Shown in pieces: positions 26,930 to 36,682 of a DNA stretch of 64,000 nt (positions are counted from its first letter, which is position 1; every line of letters starts with the position of its first letter). Under the pieces are notes generated by a model, which saw nothing but the letters and a program-made list of their open reading frames with translations, was not told where the DNA came from and searched no databases. The position numbers were made by a program, and so were the translations under genes. Origin of the DNA: JANQPX01 sp039197065 (lineage in GTDB: Bacteria; Pseudomonadota; Alphaproteobacteria; Geminicoccales; Geminicoccaceae); assembly GCA_039197065.1 (NCBI GenBank), contig JBCCUL010000040.1, positions 1-64,000 of the forward strand. The letters are read 5' to 3'.

Positions 26930-27973
26930 ATGACGACGGTGACGACCAGGTCTTATGACGATGTAAAGACGGCGCTGCAGCAAAGCCCGAAGAGTTGGCT
27001 GGTGACCGGAGCCGCCGGATTCATCGGCTCCAATCTCGTGGAGACGCTTCTTAAACTTGGTCAGATCGTGGTGGGCCTCGATAATTTCTCGACGGGTCAT
27101 CAACATAATCTTGCCGATCTCGAAAGCGTGGTCGACCCGTCTGCGATGCAGCGTTTTCGCATGTTCGAAGGTGACATTCGCAGCATCGACGCCTGCAGGC
27201 GCGCCGTCGCCGATGCAGACTTCGTGCTGCATCAGGCAGCGTTGGGCTCGGTGCCGCGATCGATCGAGGATCCGCTGACCACCAATGCCGTCAACATTGA
27301 TGGATTCATCAATATGCTGGTGGCCGCACGCGACGAGGGCGTCTCGCGCTTCGTCTACGCTGCCTCCTCCTCGACCTATGGCGATCACGAGGCCCTGCCG
27401 AAGGTCGAGGATCGCATTGGCAAGCCACTTTCTCCTTATGCCGTCACCAAATATGTCAACGAGATCTACGCTGACGTCTTCGCACGCGCCTACGGATTCT
27501 CGTCCATCGGCCTTCGCTATTTCAATGTGTTCGGCCGCCGTCAGGACCCGGACGGCGCCTATGCCGCCGTCATTCCGAAATGGGTGTCGACGATGCTGAG
27601 AGACGAGGCCATCAAGATCAACGGCGACGGCGAGACCAGCCGCGACTTTTGCTACATCGACAATGTCGTGCAGGCCAATATCATGGCGGCCATGGCCGAC
27701 GATGAGGCGCAGAACGAAGTCTACAATGTCGGCGTGGGGGATCGCACCTCGCTGAACGAGTTGCACAGCATGATCAAGACCTCGCTCGAAGGCCTGGACG
27801 TCGACATCACCACTGATCCGATCTACCAGGAATTCCGCGCCGGCGACGTGCGCCATTCCCAGGCGGACATCTCGAAAGCTCGCCGCCTTCTCGGCTACGA
27901 TCCCGCCCACCGCGTCGCGGACGGCATTGAGGCGGCCATGCCCTGGTATCGAGATTTCCTGAAAGCCGGATGA
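26930..27973 (+). CDS. NAD-dependent epimerase (UDP-GlcNAc 4-epimerase-like)
   Basis: A 347-residue extended SDR. The Rossmann motif VTGAAGFIGSNLVE is at about residues 25-38, followed by LDNFSTGHQHNL; the active site has SSSTYG and YAVTK (Tyr-x3-Lys). The FSTGHQHNL segment and overall length resemble WbpP/TviC-type UDP-GlcNAc 4-epimerases used for surface polysaccharides. It would interconvert UDP-GlcNAc and UDP-GalNAc. AAGGAGG stands just before the ATG. No glycosyltransferase genes are adjacent, so the polysaccharide it serves is not known. Confidence 0.88.
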   Translation: MTTVTTRSYDDVKTALQQSPKSWLVTGAAGFIGSNLVETLLKLGQIVVGLDNFSTGHQHNLADLESVVDPSAMQRFRMFEGDIRSIDACRRAVADADFVLHQAALGSVPRSIEDPLTTNAVNIDGFINMLVAARDEGVSRFVYAASSSTYGDHEALPKVEDRIGKPLSPYAVTKYVNEIYADVFARAYGFSSIGLRYFNVFGRRQDPDGAYAAVIPKWVSTMLRDEAIKINGDGETSRDFCYIDNVVQANIMAAMADDEAQNEVYNVGVGDRTSLNELHSMIKTSLEGLDVDITTDPIYQEFRAGDVRHSQADISKARRLLGYDPAHRVADGIEAAMPWYRDFLKAG

Positions 27974-28201
27974 TCGGCACAGACCGCTTGAGGGCTGCGG
28001 CATTGACAATATAAAGTTGAATTGACATTTCCAGAAAAACGCTTTGATTTCACTGGTTTAAAACCTGGGCATCCGTGGAAGCGGGGTCTTGCGTTTTCGT
28101 GCTCGCGCATGACTGACTGTTTTCAAGAGTGCTTGTCGTCTTGGGCTGGAGTCTGATGGCGTCTCGATGACGCCGTCGCGTTTGATCGGAAATGGTTGGG
28201 T

Positions 28202-31200
28202 ATGAAGACATTCGAAAAACTGATGGTCGCCAATCGCGGCGAGATCGCCATTCGTGTGCTGCGCGCCGCCAATGAGCTCGGCAAGCGCACGGTCGCAATC
28301 TACGCCGAAGAGGACAAGCTGTCGCTGCACCGCTTCAAGGCGGACGAGGCCTACCGTGTTGGTGAAGGTCAAGGACCGGTTAAAGCCTATCTCGACATCG
28401 AAGATATCATCCGTATCGCCAAGGTCGCCGGCGCCGATGCCCTCCATCCCGGCTACGGCCTGCTCTCGGAAAACCCCGAGCTTGCCGAAGCCTGCACGGC
28501 TGCCGGCATCACCTTCATCGGCCCGACGCCCGAGACCATGCGCCGTCTCGGCGATAAGGTCAGCGCGCGCGGCGTCGCTGAGGCCGCAGGCGTTCCCGTT
28601 GTGCCGGCCACCGGCGTTTTGCCCACGGATATGAAGAAAGTCACCGAGCTTGCCGACGCCATCGGCTATCCGCTGATGCTGAAGGCGAGCTGGGGCGGCG
28701 GCGGGCGCGGCATGCGGCCGATACGCTCGAAGAAGGAGCTCGCGGACAGCGTGCGCGCCGGATCGCGCGAGGCTGAAGCCGCGTTCGGGCGCGGCGACGT
28801 CTATCTGGAAAAGCTGGTGCAGCGCGCTCGCCATCTGGAAGTGCAGATCCTCGGCGACAAGCACGGTCACATCGTCCATCTGTTCGAGCGTGACTGCTCG
28901 GTGCAGCGACGCAACCAAAAGGTGGTGGAACGCGCCCCCGCCCCCCAGCTGGACGACGGCCGGCGCGGTCAGCTTTGCGAATTGGCGCTGAAGATCGCCC
29001 GCCACTCCGGCTATGAGAACGCCGGCACGGTCGAATTTCTGGAAGATATCGATAGCGGCGATTTCTACTTCATCGAGGTCAACCCGCGCATCCAGGTCGA
29101 GCACACCGTCACCGAAGAGGTGACCGGGATCGACATCGTGAAAGCGCAGATCCGGATCGCCGAGGGCGGCCATATCGGCGACGTCAAGGAAACCGGCGTG
29201 CCGCCGCAGCATGCGATCAAGCTGAACGGCCATGCGCTCCAATGCCGGGTGACGTCGGAGGATCCGCTTAACAATTTCATCCCCGATTACGGCAGGATCA
29301 CCGCCTATCGAGGCGCCACCGGGTTCGGCATCCGCCTGGATGGCGGCACCGCTTATTCCGGCGCCGTGATCACCCGATACTATGACAGCCTCCTAGAGAA
29401 GGTCACGGCCTGGGCGCCCAGCCCCGAGGAAGCGATCGCGCGTATGGACAGAGCGCTTCGCGAGTTCCGCATTCGCGGCGTCGCCACCAATCTTGCCTTC
29501 GTCGAGAACCTGATCGCCCATCCCGTGTTCAGGGCGGCGGAATACTCCACGCGCTTCATCGATGAGCATGACGAGCTGTTCGATCTGGAACCGCGAAGGG
29601 ACCGTGCGACCCGGCTCCTGACCTATCTCGGAGATGTCACCGTCAACGGTCACCCGGAGGTCAAGGACCGGCAACGTCCGCCCGCTTACGCCCTTTCCCC
29701 CAAAGCGCCGAAGCCGAAAACGGAAACGCCGCCTCCAGGCACGAAGCAGCTGCTGGACGAGCTCGGCCCCAAGGGCTTCGCCGACTGGATGCTTAAGGAA
29801 AAACGCCTACTGATCACTGACACCACCATGCGGGACGCCCACCAGTCCCTGCTTGCGACCCGCATGCGCAGCCATGACATGTTGGCGGTGGCGAACAGCT
29901 ATGCCGTCAACCTGCCTGAAATGTTCAGCATGGAATGCTGGGGCGGCGCCACCTTCGACGTCTCCATGCGCTTCCTGCAGGAATGCCCCTGGGAGCGCCT
30001 ACGCGATCTGCGCGCCGCCATGCCCAACATCCTTTTGCAGATGCTGCTCCGCGGCTCGAACGGCGTCGGCTACACCAGCTATCCCGACAATGTCGTCCAG
30101 ACATTCACCCGTCAGGCGGCCGAAAGCGGTATCGATCTGTTTAGGATCTTCGATGCGCTGAACTGGGTCGAGAACATGAAAGTCTCGATCGAAACCGTGC
30201 TGGAATGCGGCAAGCTCTGCGAAGCGGCGATCTGCTACACCGGCGACATGCTGGATCCGGCACGCGCGAAATACGACCTCTATTATTATCTGAAGCTCGC
30301 CAAGGAACTGAAGAAGACCGGCGCGCATATCATCGGCATCAAGGATATGGCGGGTGTCTGCAAACCCGATGCCGCAACGATCCTGGTGAAGGCGTTAAAG
30401 AGCGAAACCGGCCTTCCGGTCCACTTCCATACCCATGATGCCAGCGGCATCGCGGCCGCCTCGGTGCTGGCCGCGGCCGAAGCCGGCGCCGATGCCGTCG
30501 ACCTCGCCATGGACAGCTTCTCCGGCCTCACCTCCCAACCCAATCTGGGCGCGGTGGTCGCGGCCCTGATGCGCCACAAGCGGGCGACCGGGCTCGATCC
30601 CGCCGATATCCGCATGTTCTCCGACTACTGGGAGGCGGTGCGTTTTCAATATGCGGCGTTCGAGAGCGACATGCGCGCCGGTTCTTCTGAGATCTATTTG
30701 CATGAAATGCCGGGCGGCCAGTTCACTAATCTGAAGGAACAGGCGCGCGCTATGGGGCTGGAGGGTCGCTGGCATGAGGTCGCCAAGACCTATGCCGATG
30801 TGAACATGATGTTCGGCGACGTGATCAAGGTGACCCCGTCTTCTAAGATCGTGGGTGATATGGCGCTCTCGATGGTGGCGGCCGGTCTGACTTGCGAGGA
30901 CGTTCTGGATCCTGCCCAGGAGATCGCCTTTCCCGAATCGGTGGTCGGCTTCTTCAGAGGGGATATCGGCCAGCCGCCGGGAGGTTTTCCGAAAGCGCTG
31001 CAGAAAAAAGTGCTGAAGGGCAAGAAGCCGCTCAAAAAGCGGGCCGGCGAGACCATGAAGGCAGCCGATCTCAAAAAGCTGCGCAAGCGGGCGGAGACCG
31101 AGGCAGAGCGCGACATCACCGACGAGGAGTTCTGCTCCTACCTCATGTATCCGAAGGTCTTCTTGGACTATGCCGCAAAGCGGGCGACCTATGGCCCGGT

Positions 31201-31651
31201 CGCCGTCCTGCCGACCGCGACCTATTTCTACGGAATGAAACCAGGCGATGAGATCGCCGTCGATCTCGAACCGGGCAAGACCATGATGATCCGCATGGTC
31301 GCGATCGGCGAGGCTGATGACGAGGGCTTCGTGCGCCTCTTTTTCGAGGTCAACGGTCAGCCGCGCGTCGCGCGGGTGGCTGATCGCCAAAAGTCGGCGA
31401 ACAGCTCGAAACCGCCCAAGGCAGAGGATGACAACCCCCTGCATCTCTCGGCCCCCATGCCCGGCATGGTCGCGACCCTCGCCGTCAAGGAAGGTCAGAA
31501 GGTGAAGCCCGGCGATCTCCTGATGACCATCGAGGCGATGAAGATGGAGACGGCGTTGAACGCAGATCGAAGCAGCACGATCGCGCGGGTTCTGGTCAGC
31601 GCCGGCAGCCAGATCGACGCCAAGGACCTCCTCCTCGAATTCTCCAGCTAG
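28202..31651 (+). CDS. pyc: Pyruvate carboxylase
   Basis: A 1149-residue single-chain biotin enzyme, started at the ATG at 28202 (an in-frame TTG two codons upstream is less likely). Domains in order: biotin carboxylase (about 1-455, with ANRGEIAIRV at the start and the ATP-grasp lysine block LMLKASWGGGGRGMR), carboxyltransferase (about 535-810, with DTTMRDAHQSLLATRMR metal/pyruvate site and HFHTHDASG), central PYC domain, and biotinyl domain with the biotin Lys near 1114 in EAMKMET. It carboxylates pyruvate to oxaloacetate using ATP and bicarbonate. The next gene, 32 bases downstream, is aspartate dehydrogenase, which can use that oxaloacetate. Confidence 0.97.
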   Translation: MKTFEKLMVANRGEIAIRVLRAANELGKRTVAIYAEEDKLSLHRFKADEAYRVGEGQGPVKAYLDIEDIIRIAKVAGADALHPGYGLLSENPELAEACTAAGITFIGPTPETMRRLGDKVSARGVAEAAGVPVVPATGVLPTDMKKVTELADAIGYPLMLKASWGGGGRGMRPIRSKKELADSVRAGSREAEAAFGRGDVYLEKLVQRARHLEVQILGDKHGHIVHLFERDCSVQRRNQKVVERAPAPQLDDGRRGQLCELALKIARHSGYENAGTVEFLEDIDSGDFYFIEVNPRIQVEHTVTEEVTGIDIVKAQIRIAEGGHIGDVKETGVPPQHAIKLNGHALQCRVTSEDPLNNFIPDYGRITAYRGATGFGIRLDGGTAYSGAVITRYYDSLLEKVTAWAPSPEEAIARMDRALREFRIRGVATNLAFVENLIAHPVFRAAEYSTRFIDEHDELFDLEPRRDRATRLLTYLGDVTVNGHPEVKDRQRPPAYALSPKAPKPKTETPPPGTKQLLDELGPKGFADWMLKEKRLLITDTTMRDAHQSLLATRMRSHDMLAVANSYAVNLPEMFSMECWGGATFDVSMRFLQECPWERLRDLRAAMPNILLQMLLRGSNGVGYTSYPDNVVQTFTRQAAESGIDLFRIFDALNWVENMKVSIETVLECGKLCEAAICYTGDMLDPARAKYDLYYYLKLAKELKKTGAHIIGIKDMAGVCKPDAATILVKALKSETGLPVHFHTHDASGIAAASVLAAAEAGADAVDLAMDSFSGLTSQPNLGAVVAALMRHKRATGLDPADIRMFSDYWEAVRFQYAAFESDMRAGSSEIYLHEMPGGQFTNLKEQARAMGLEGRWHEVAKTYADVNMMFGDVIKVTPSSKIVGDMALSMVAAGLTCEDVLDPAQEIAFPESVVGFFRGDIGQPPGGFPKALQKKVLKGKKPLKKRAGETMKAADLKKLRKRAETEAERDITDEEFCSYLMYPKVFLDYAAKRATYGPVAVLPTATYFYGMKPGDEIAVDLEPGKTMMIRMVAIGEADDEGFVRLFFEVNGQPRVARVADRQKSANSSKPPKAEDDNPLHLSAPMPGMVATLAVKEGQKVKPGDLLMTIEAMKMETALNADRSSTIARVLVSAGSQIDAKDLLLEFSS

Positions 31652-31683
31652 GAGCTGGGGCCCTGACTTGACGGAGACTGCGC

Positions 31684-32517
31684 ATGGGCGGTGGCGGCAA
31701 TTCTTCCAAGGCAGAGCTGAAGGTGGCCATCGGTGGGTTCGGGGCGATCGGCCAGGAGATGGCGGTCCATCTTGATCACGGGGTTCCCGGCCTGTCGCTT
31801 GTTGCGGTTAGCGCGCGAGATCAGGAGAAAGCGCGCGGCAATATGGCGGCCTTTCGGACGATCGTGCCGGTCCTGCCGCTCGGTGAGCTGGCGGAGCATG
31901 CGGACGTCGTGGTCGAATGCGCGCCAGCCTCGGTTTTTCGCGAGATCGCCGAGCCCAGCCTGGAAAAGGGCCGAATATTCGTTCCGCTCAGCGTCGGAGC
32001 GCTTCTTGTCCATGACGATCTGACGGCGCTCGCCGAACGCACCGGCGCCCGCATTCTGGTGCCGACTGGCGCCATCCTCGGCCTGGATGCCGTGCGCGCC
32101 GCTGCCGAGGGCGAGATCCATCAAGTCACCATGGTCACCAGAAAGCCGCCGGGCGGGCTGATGGGTGCTCCCTATCTCGTCGAGAATGGTATCGACATCG
32201 CCGATCTGACATCGCCGCTCAAGGTGTTCGAAGGCAATGCGCGCGATGGCGCCAAGGGCTTTCCGGCCAATGTGAATGTTGCAGCCGCCCTGTCGCTCGC
32301 CGGGATCGGCCCCGATCGAACCAAACTGGAGATCTGGGCGGATCCGTCGGTCACCCGTAACACGCACCGGATCACCGTCGAAGCGGACAGCGCCCGTTTC
32401 GAGATGACCGTCGAGAACATTCCAAGTGAGGTCAACGCGCGCACCGGCAAGATCACGGCGCTTAGCGCCCTTGCAGCGCTTAAAGGGCTGGTGTCACCCT
32501 TGAAGATCGGCAGCTAA
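31684..32517 (+). CDS. L-aspartate dehydrogenase
   Basis: A 277-residue NAD(P)-dependent aspartate dehydrogenase. The dinucleotide motif GGFGAIGQEMA starts near residue 17, ADVVVECAPASVF follows, and the catalytic-domain blocks LVPTGAILGLDAVRAAAEG, VTRKPPGGL, NARDGAKGFPANVNVAAALSLAGIG are clear family hallmarks. It interconverts aspartate with oxaloacetate and ammonia; in some bacteria the iminoaspartate it forms feeds NAD synthesis with quinolinate synthase. It follows pyc by 32 bases on the same strand, so both are probably on one transcript. Confidence 0.93.
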   Translation: MGGGGNSSKAELKVAIGGFGAIGQEMAVHLDHGVPGLSLVAVSARDQEKARGNMAAFRTIVPVLPLGELAEHADVVVECAPASVFREIAEPSLEKGRIFVPLSVGALLVHDDLTALAERTGARILVPTGAILGLDAVRAAAEGEIHQVTMVTRKPPGGLMGAPYLVENGIDIADLTSPLKVFEGNARDGAKGFPANVNVAAALSLAGIGPDRTKLEIWADPSVTRNTHRITVEADSARFEMTVENIPSEVNARTGKITALSALAALKGLVSPLKIGS

Positions 32518-32553
32518 ACGATCTCGAAACAGCCTGGATCCAGTGTCGAAGCG

Positions 32554-33045
32554 TTATTCGACTGCCTTGGGTTCTCCGGCTGCCGCGTTCTGCTGGGCGT
32601 CCTGAACGCTGGACGGCCAGGTGCTCTTGATGAAAGCGATCACGGCCCAGATCTCTTCATCGGTAAGCTTGTCGCTGAAGCCGGGCATGCGGCTGATGCC
32701 GCCGTCTGGCCTTAGAGTTTCGCCGCCGTCTCTGACCACCTCGAAAAGCGCTTCGTCAGTACGCCGCCAGGTTCCGCCTTCGGCATTATGCGCCGGAGCC
32801 AGGCGCGTGCCGTCCTTGAGCGGCTGTTCCCAGCCAAGCTGCCCGTCGAGTTCGGCCCCATGGCAGTTGGCGCAAATGCGGCTGTAGATCCGCGAACCAA
32901 AGGCCACCTGATCAAGATCGGTCGCATCTCCCGGAATAATCGTGGCGCTTTGGGAGTACCAATAGGCTCCCGCCGCGATTGCACAGATACCCGCCATGCC
33001 CATAAGGGGCAGAGCCAGACGACGCCCAGTTCGCTCGTCTCTCAT
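32554..33045 (-). CDS. Membrane-anchored c-type cytochrome
   Basis: A 163-residue protein from the ATG at 33045 (MRDERTGRRLALPLMG); an earlier ATG at 33087 is possible. An N-terminal hydrophobic segment (PLMGMAGICAIAAGAYWYS) anchors it. Haem is bound by CANCH, with the distal methionine probably in SRMPGF, all within a class I cytochrome c domain. It could carry electrons in the periplasm or be part of a membrane oxidase. No oxidase subunits are adjacent. It converges with aspartate dehydrogenase, 36 bases away. Confidence 0.88.
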   Translation of the reverse strand: MRDERTGRRLALPLMGMAGICAIAAGAYWYSQSATIIPGDATDLDQVAFGSRIYSRICANCHGAELDGQLGWEQPLKDGTRLAPAHNAEGGTWRRTDEALFEVVRDGGETLRPDGGISRMPGFSDKLTDEEIWAVIAFIKSTWPSSVQDAQQNAAAGEPKAVE

Positions 33046-33217
33046 CCCAATGTCATCCCCAATCGAAAGTCCAGCAGCTCCCCGCACGCTTGACGCTCTT
33101 GAGACATTGAATGCCTTCGCACATGCCGGCTAAAAACAGCCGGAATCGCATTGTAGCGTGGTCTCTTAGCAGATCGTCCGGCGTCTGTCTTGGCCGAACG
33201 CGCCGATATGGAGCTTT

Positions 33218-33448
33218 TCAGTCATCCGGCCGATTGGCGCGATCGTCATAGCCGCGGCGACTGCTGAAGAAGACCAACGCCATCAAACCCGCCCCGACCA
33301 GAAAGGTAAAGACGGTCCCGAGCGTCAGGGCGATCCAGCCATGAACGCTCATCTCGACCTCGCCAAGCTCTCTCCAAACCCAAAAGCCGAACGCCACGGA
33401 CAAGGCGAGAAAGCCTAAGAGAACGACGATTGTAAGCAGCGTCTTCAT
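33218..33448 (-). CDS. Small two-helix membrane protein
   Basis: A 76-residue protein from the ATG at 33448 (MKTLLTIVVLLGFLALS). The longer open frame upstream overlaps the acetyltransferase gene on the other strand and lacks protein-like composition, so the internal start is preferred. Two hydrophobic segments, about 3-27 and 38-61, are separated by a short polar loop; a charged tail SRRGYDDRANRPDD follows. Function unknown. It is divergent from the GNAT gene at 33540. Confidence 0.6.
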   Translation of the reverse strand: MKTLLTIVVLLGFLALSVAFGFWVWRELGEVEMSVHGWIALTLGTVFTFLVGAGLMALVFFSSRRGYDDRANRPDD

Positions 33449-33539
33449 CACAGAAGTTTCCAGGACTTGCCTTGTCAAAGCTGGGAGGGTGGTGTCTATG
33501 CTTGGCGGATCATCTTCGTCAAGACTAGGCATTTCAATC

Positions 33540-33992
33540 ATGGACAAGGTGCAGGTCATCCACGCCGTCGAAGATTGGCAGCGAAAGGCTGCGTTTGCCA
33601 TACGTGAAGCGGTGTTCATCACCGAACAGCGCATCGACCCGTCCGTGGATTTCGACGGATTGGACGACCAGGCGGACCATATGCTCGCGACCCAGGCGGG
33701 TCACGCCGTCGGTACGCTCCGGCTGCGGACGATCGGCGACGGCACGGCCAAGATCGAGCGCGTCGCGGTCCTGAAATCAGCACGCGGACAAGCGATTGGC
33801 GCTGCCATGGTCGATGCGGCCCTTCATCATCTGCGTCTCAGCGGTTTTCGCGAGGCGAAGCTGCACGCCCAGACCCATACGCTCGACTTTTATGCCAAGC
33901 ACGGCTTCGTCGCATTTGGCGAAGACTTCGACGAGGACGGTATCCCCCACCGGGCCATGAGGCTTGATCTGACCGCAGAAGCTCTCCCTTAG
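33540..33992 (+). CDS. GNAT family N-acetyltransferase
   Basis: A 150-residue acetyltransferase from the ATG at 33540 (MDKVQVIHAVEDWQRK). The acetyl-CoA loop is ERVAVLKSARGQAIGAAMVDAAL, in which the Q/R-x-x-G-x-G/A pattern is close to canonical. The N-terminal VFITEQRIDPSVDFDGLDDQADH resembles ElaA/YjcF-like GNAT proteins. The acceptor is unknown. It stands alone between a divergent small gene and a forward flavoprotein gene. Confidence 0.88.
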   Translation: MDKVQVIHAVEDWQRKAAFAIREAVFITEQRIDPSVDFDGLDDQADHMLATQAGHAVGTLRLRTIGDGTAKIERVAVLKSARGQAIGAAMVDAALHHLRLSGFREAKLHAQTHTLDFYAKHGFVAFGEDFDEDGIPHRAMRLDLTAEALP

Positions 33993-34201
33993 TCTGATCA
34001 TCAGGTCTTCGCTTTTTTGTGAAGGCGCATGATCGGAAAAGCCGCTAAGTTTCTGATAAAGACTGTCGTCGACAGAATGCTAGCGTTGCGTTCGATAATT
34101 GAGATTCCGCTTGAGTCTTCAGAAAATGGCCGTATTCCAGCCACTTTGGTGGAGACAGCGGGAATCAAATGATGTGGTCATACCACTAGGGAGTGTGGAC
34201 G

Positions 34202-35737
34202 ATGTTCGAAATGCTGCCGGGGTTCGTGCTGACCAGCCTGAATTTCCTGGCGACCCTGCTGGTCTTCACCATCGGCTGCGTCATTCTCCTGATCGCAATT
34301 CTTTACGTCATCGATCGAACCCAGACGACCAACACGGTGCGCCGCAACTACCCTGTGATCGGCAGGCTGCGCACCTATTTCGAGCATCTGGGGGAGTTTT
34401 TCCGTCAGTATTTTTTCGCAATGGACAGAGAAGAGCTGCCGTTCAACCGCGCACAGCGTGTCTGGGCCTATCGCGCCGCATCGAATGTCGACAACACTGT
34501 CGCCTTCGGCTCGACCCGTGATCTCCGTCCGGTCGGCACGCCGCTTTTTGTCGCCTGCCCCTTCCCGACACTCGACGAGGACGCCACCGCCACCTCAGCG
34601 GTCACGATCGGCCCAGAATGCGCCCAGCCCTACACACAGGACCGTCTTTTCAACATCTCCGGCATGTCCTACGGCGCCCTTTCGCGCGTCGCCGTGAAGT
34701 CGCTTTCACGCGGCGCCAAGCTCGCCGGTTGCTGGTACAACACCGGCGAAGGCGCGATGTCGGAGTTTCATCTGGAAGGCGGCTGCGACATCGTTTTTCA
34801 GATCGGCACGGCGAAATATGGCTGCCGCACCGAGGATGGCGTCTTCAGCGAGGAGAAACTCGCCGAGATCGCCGCCCATCCTGAGGTCAAGATGTTCGAG
34901 ATCAAGCTCAGCCAGGGCGCCAAGCCGGGCAAGGGCGGGATTCTGCCGGGTAATAAGGTGACGCCTGAAATCGCCAAGACCCGCGGCATTCCTGTGGGCA
35001 AGGACAGTATCAGCCCGAATCGGCATCTCGAGATCGACAATCCTGGCGAACTCCTCGATTTCATCGATCGCGTGCGGCGCACGACCGGCAAGCCCACGGG
35101 CTTCAAGACGGTTATTTCCGGCGTCGTCTGGCTCGGCCAGCTCTTCGAGGAGGTGCACCGCCGCGGCATCGACAGCGCGCCGGATTTCATCACAGTCGAC
35201 AGCGCCGACGGCGGTACGGGCGCTGCACCTTTAAGTCTGATCGACAATATGGGCCTGCCCATCTGGGAAGGCCTGCCCATGGTCGCCGATCAGCTCATCC
35301 GCTACGATCTGAAGGACCGGGTGAAGCTGATCGCCTCAGGCAAGCTGATGACCCCGACCAACGTTGCCTGGGCGCTGTGCGCCGGCGCCGACTTCGTCGT
35401 CTCGGCGCGCGGCTTCATGTTTGCGCTCGGCTGCATCCAGGCGCTGAAGTGCAATAAAAACACCTGCCCGACCGGCGTGACCACGCACAACAAGAGTCTG
35501 CAGCGCGGCCTGGTGCCCAAGGAGAAGCAGTTCCGGGTCGCGAGCTACGCCAAAAACATGGAAAAGGAAGTCGGCGTGATCGCCCACTCCTGCGGCGTTC
35601 ACGAACCGAGGCGTCTCAAGCGCTATCATGTGCGCATCCAGACCGACACCGGCAAGTCGATCCCGATGGATAAGCTTTGGCCGTACCCCGAGCCCGGCGA
35701 AGCGCTGAAGGGTGGTGCCCAGACGGCGGCGGAATAG
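34202..35737 (+). CDS. FMN-binding glutamate synthase-like protein
   Basis: A 511-residue protein with an N-terminal membrane segment (about 5-32, LTSLNFLATLLVFTIGCVILLIAILYV) followed by the FMN-binding glutamate synthase domain. Blocks such as ISGMSYGALSRVAVKSLSRGAKLAG, KLSQGAKPGKGGILPG, TVDSADGGTGAAPLSLIDNMG and GCIQALKCNKNTCPTGV are typical; the last resembles the cysteine cluster that binds the 3Fe-4S centre. It is not a full GOGAT, because it lacks the glutaminase domain. The substrate of this membrane-anchored family is unknown. ATG 34202 is favoured over an in-frame GTG at 34193 by RBS spacing. Confidence 0.9.
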   Translation: MFEMLPGFVLTSLNFLATLLVFTIGCVILLIAILYVIDRTQTTNTVRRNYPVIGRLRTYFEHLGEFFRQYFFAMDREELPFNRAQRVWAYRAASNVDNTVAFGSTRDLRPVGTPLFVACPFPTLDEDATATSAVTIGPECAQPYTQDRLFNISGMSYGALSRVAVKSLSRGAKLAGCWYNTGEGAMSEFHLEGGCDIVFQIGTAKYGCRTEDGVFSEEKLAEIAAHPEVKMFEIKLSQGAKPGKGGILPGNKVTPEIAKTRGIPVGKDSISPNRHLEIDNPGELLDFIDRVRRTTGKPTGFKTVISGVVWLGQLFEEVHRRGIDSAPDFITVDSADGGTGAAPLSLIDNMGLPIWEGLPMVADQLIRYDLKDRVKLIASGKLMTPTNVAWALCAGADFVVSARGFMFALGCIQALKCNKNTCPTGVTTHNKSLQRGLVPKEKQFRVASYAKNMEKEVGVIAHSCGVHEPRRLKRYHVRIQTDTGKSIPMDKLWPYPEPGEALKGGAQTAAE

Positions 35738-35827
35738 GCCTCAGACACGGCTATCAATGCAACGACGAACAGTCTAAAAACCGCCGATGGCGTGGCAATA
35801 GCCCCGTTCTCTTGATGCGCAGCGAAG

Positions 35828-35853
35828 GAGACTGAGACAAGCGTCTCTGTCTC
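35828..35853. terminator. Hairpin between convergent genes
   Basis: GAGACTGAGAC at 35828-35838 pairs with GTCTCTGTCTC at 35843-35853 (10 of 11 pairs, a T-T mismatch in the middle) over a four-base loop, between the convergent glutamate-synthase-like and speD genes. No T-run follows, so the terminator role is inferred from location. Confidence 0.45.
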
Positions 35854-35863
35854 TTGAAATGCC

Positions 35864-36373
35864 TCAGAGGACCCCGCGCATCTGCTCCGAGAGGCTGATG
35901 CGGCCTGCCTTGAAGGCGTGCCTCAATATGGGAACCACCTTGTGGGGCTCAGCGCCGCCGCACATGAAAATATCGATCGCAGCATAGGCGCGCTCAGGCC
36001 AGGTGTGGATCGACATATGCGACTCGGCGAGCACCGCGACACCCGAGATGCCGCCATTGTCCGAAAACTCGTGGAAGTGCATATGCAGGAGCGTGGCGCC
36101 AGCTTCCTTGATCGCACGGCGAAACGCCATCTCAATCACTTCGGCATCGTCGAGATGCTCGGCATCCCAAAGATCGAGGATCAGATGACTGCCGGCGTAG
36201 CGAAGGCCGTTACGCTCGATGAAATAGTCCTTGGGACCGTCTGACGCGAGGCCGGTTTGCCCGGCCGCCTCGTTGGCTTCGAACTTACCCGTTTGGATCT
36301 GCGCATCTGCTCGGGCGTTCTCCGCCTCCGCCTCAGCGTCCACACCAATTTGGGCAAGAGAGTGCTGGCTCAT
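35864..36373 (-). CDS. speD: S-adenosylmethionine decarboxylase proenzyme
   Basis: A 169-residue pyruvoyl enzyme from the ATG at 36373, preceded by GGAG. The first 45 residues are a polar Ala/Glu-rich extension. The core carries the self-cleavage site Glu117-Ser118 in VAVLAESHMSIHTWPE; Ser118 becomes the pyruvoyl group, and His123 and Cys138 (in DIFMCGGAEP) are catalytic. It decarboxylates SAM to the aminopropyl donor for spermidine synthesis. It is the short bacterial form. No spermidine synthase gene is adjacent; the agmatinase gene lies 23 kb away. It converges with the flavoprotein gene and is divergent from the LOG gene. Confidence 0.94.
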   Translation of the reverse strand: MSQHSLAQIGVDAEAEAENARADAQIQTGKFEANEAAGQTGLASDGPKDYFIERNGLRYAGSHLILDLWDAEHLDDAEVIEMAFRRAIKEAGATLLHMHFHEFSDNGGISGVAVLAESHMSIHTWPERAYAAIDIFMCGGAEPHKVVPILRHAFKAGRISLSEQMRGVL

Positions 36374-36682
36374 GTCGCTCTCCTGCAAACCAGAATGAAC
36401 CCGAAGGGTTGATCCGCTCATATGTCTCGAAATGTCTGGGAATACAAGCACCTCGCTGAAGAAAACGCGAAGACGCGACCGTTTGTTGCATGACATCCTG
36501 GTTTCTGGAACGTTTGAGCCAATCGGTTCACGGTCCTGTCATCGTTTCGGGCTCATTTGGGCATAATCGCCGATGATCGCTCATCTGTTGCGTTCTAACC
36601 CGGCAATCGGCATCTTCCACAGCAACAGCGTCCGGCCGGTTCATCGGGCGGAACCCATCGATACGAATTGGAGAACCCTCGC
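36374..36682. other. Divergent intergenic region, speD/LOG gene
   Basis: A 309-base region between divergent genes. A short hairpin, AACCC/GGGTT, lies about 25 bases before the speD start on the minus strand. Open reading continues upstream of speD for 41 codons but the residues do not look like protein. No SAM riboswitch was recognised. Confidence 0.4.

Noticed and set aside
28009..28016. ATATAAAG half-site before pyc, as in the metF operator
   Set aside because: The second half-site is poor (5 of 8), so it does not form the dyad and is probably chance.
36374..36496. 41-codon upstream extension of speD
   Set aside because: Residues are unlike the family and a good ribosome binding site supports ATG 36373.
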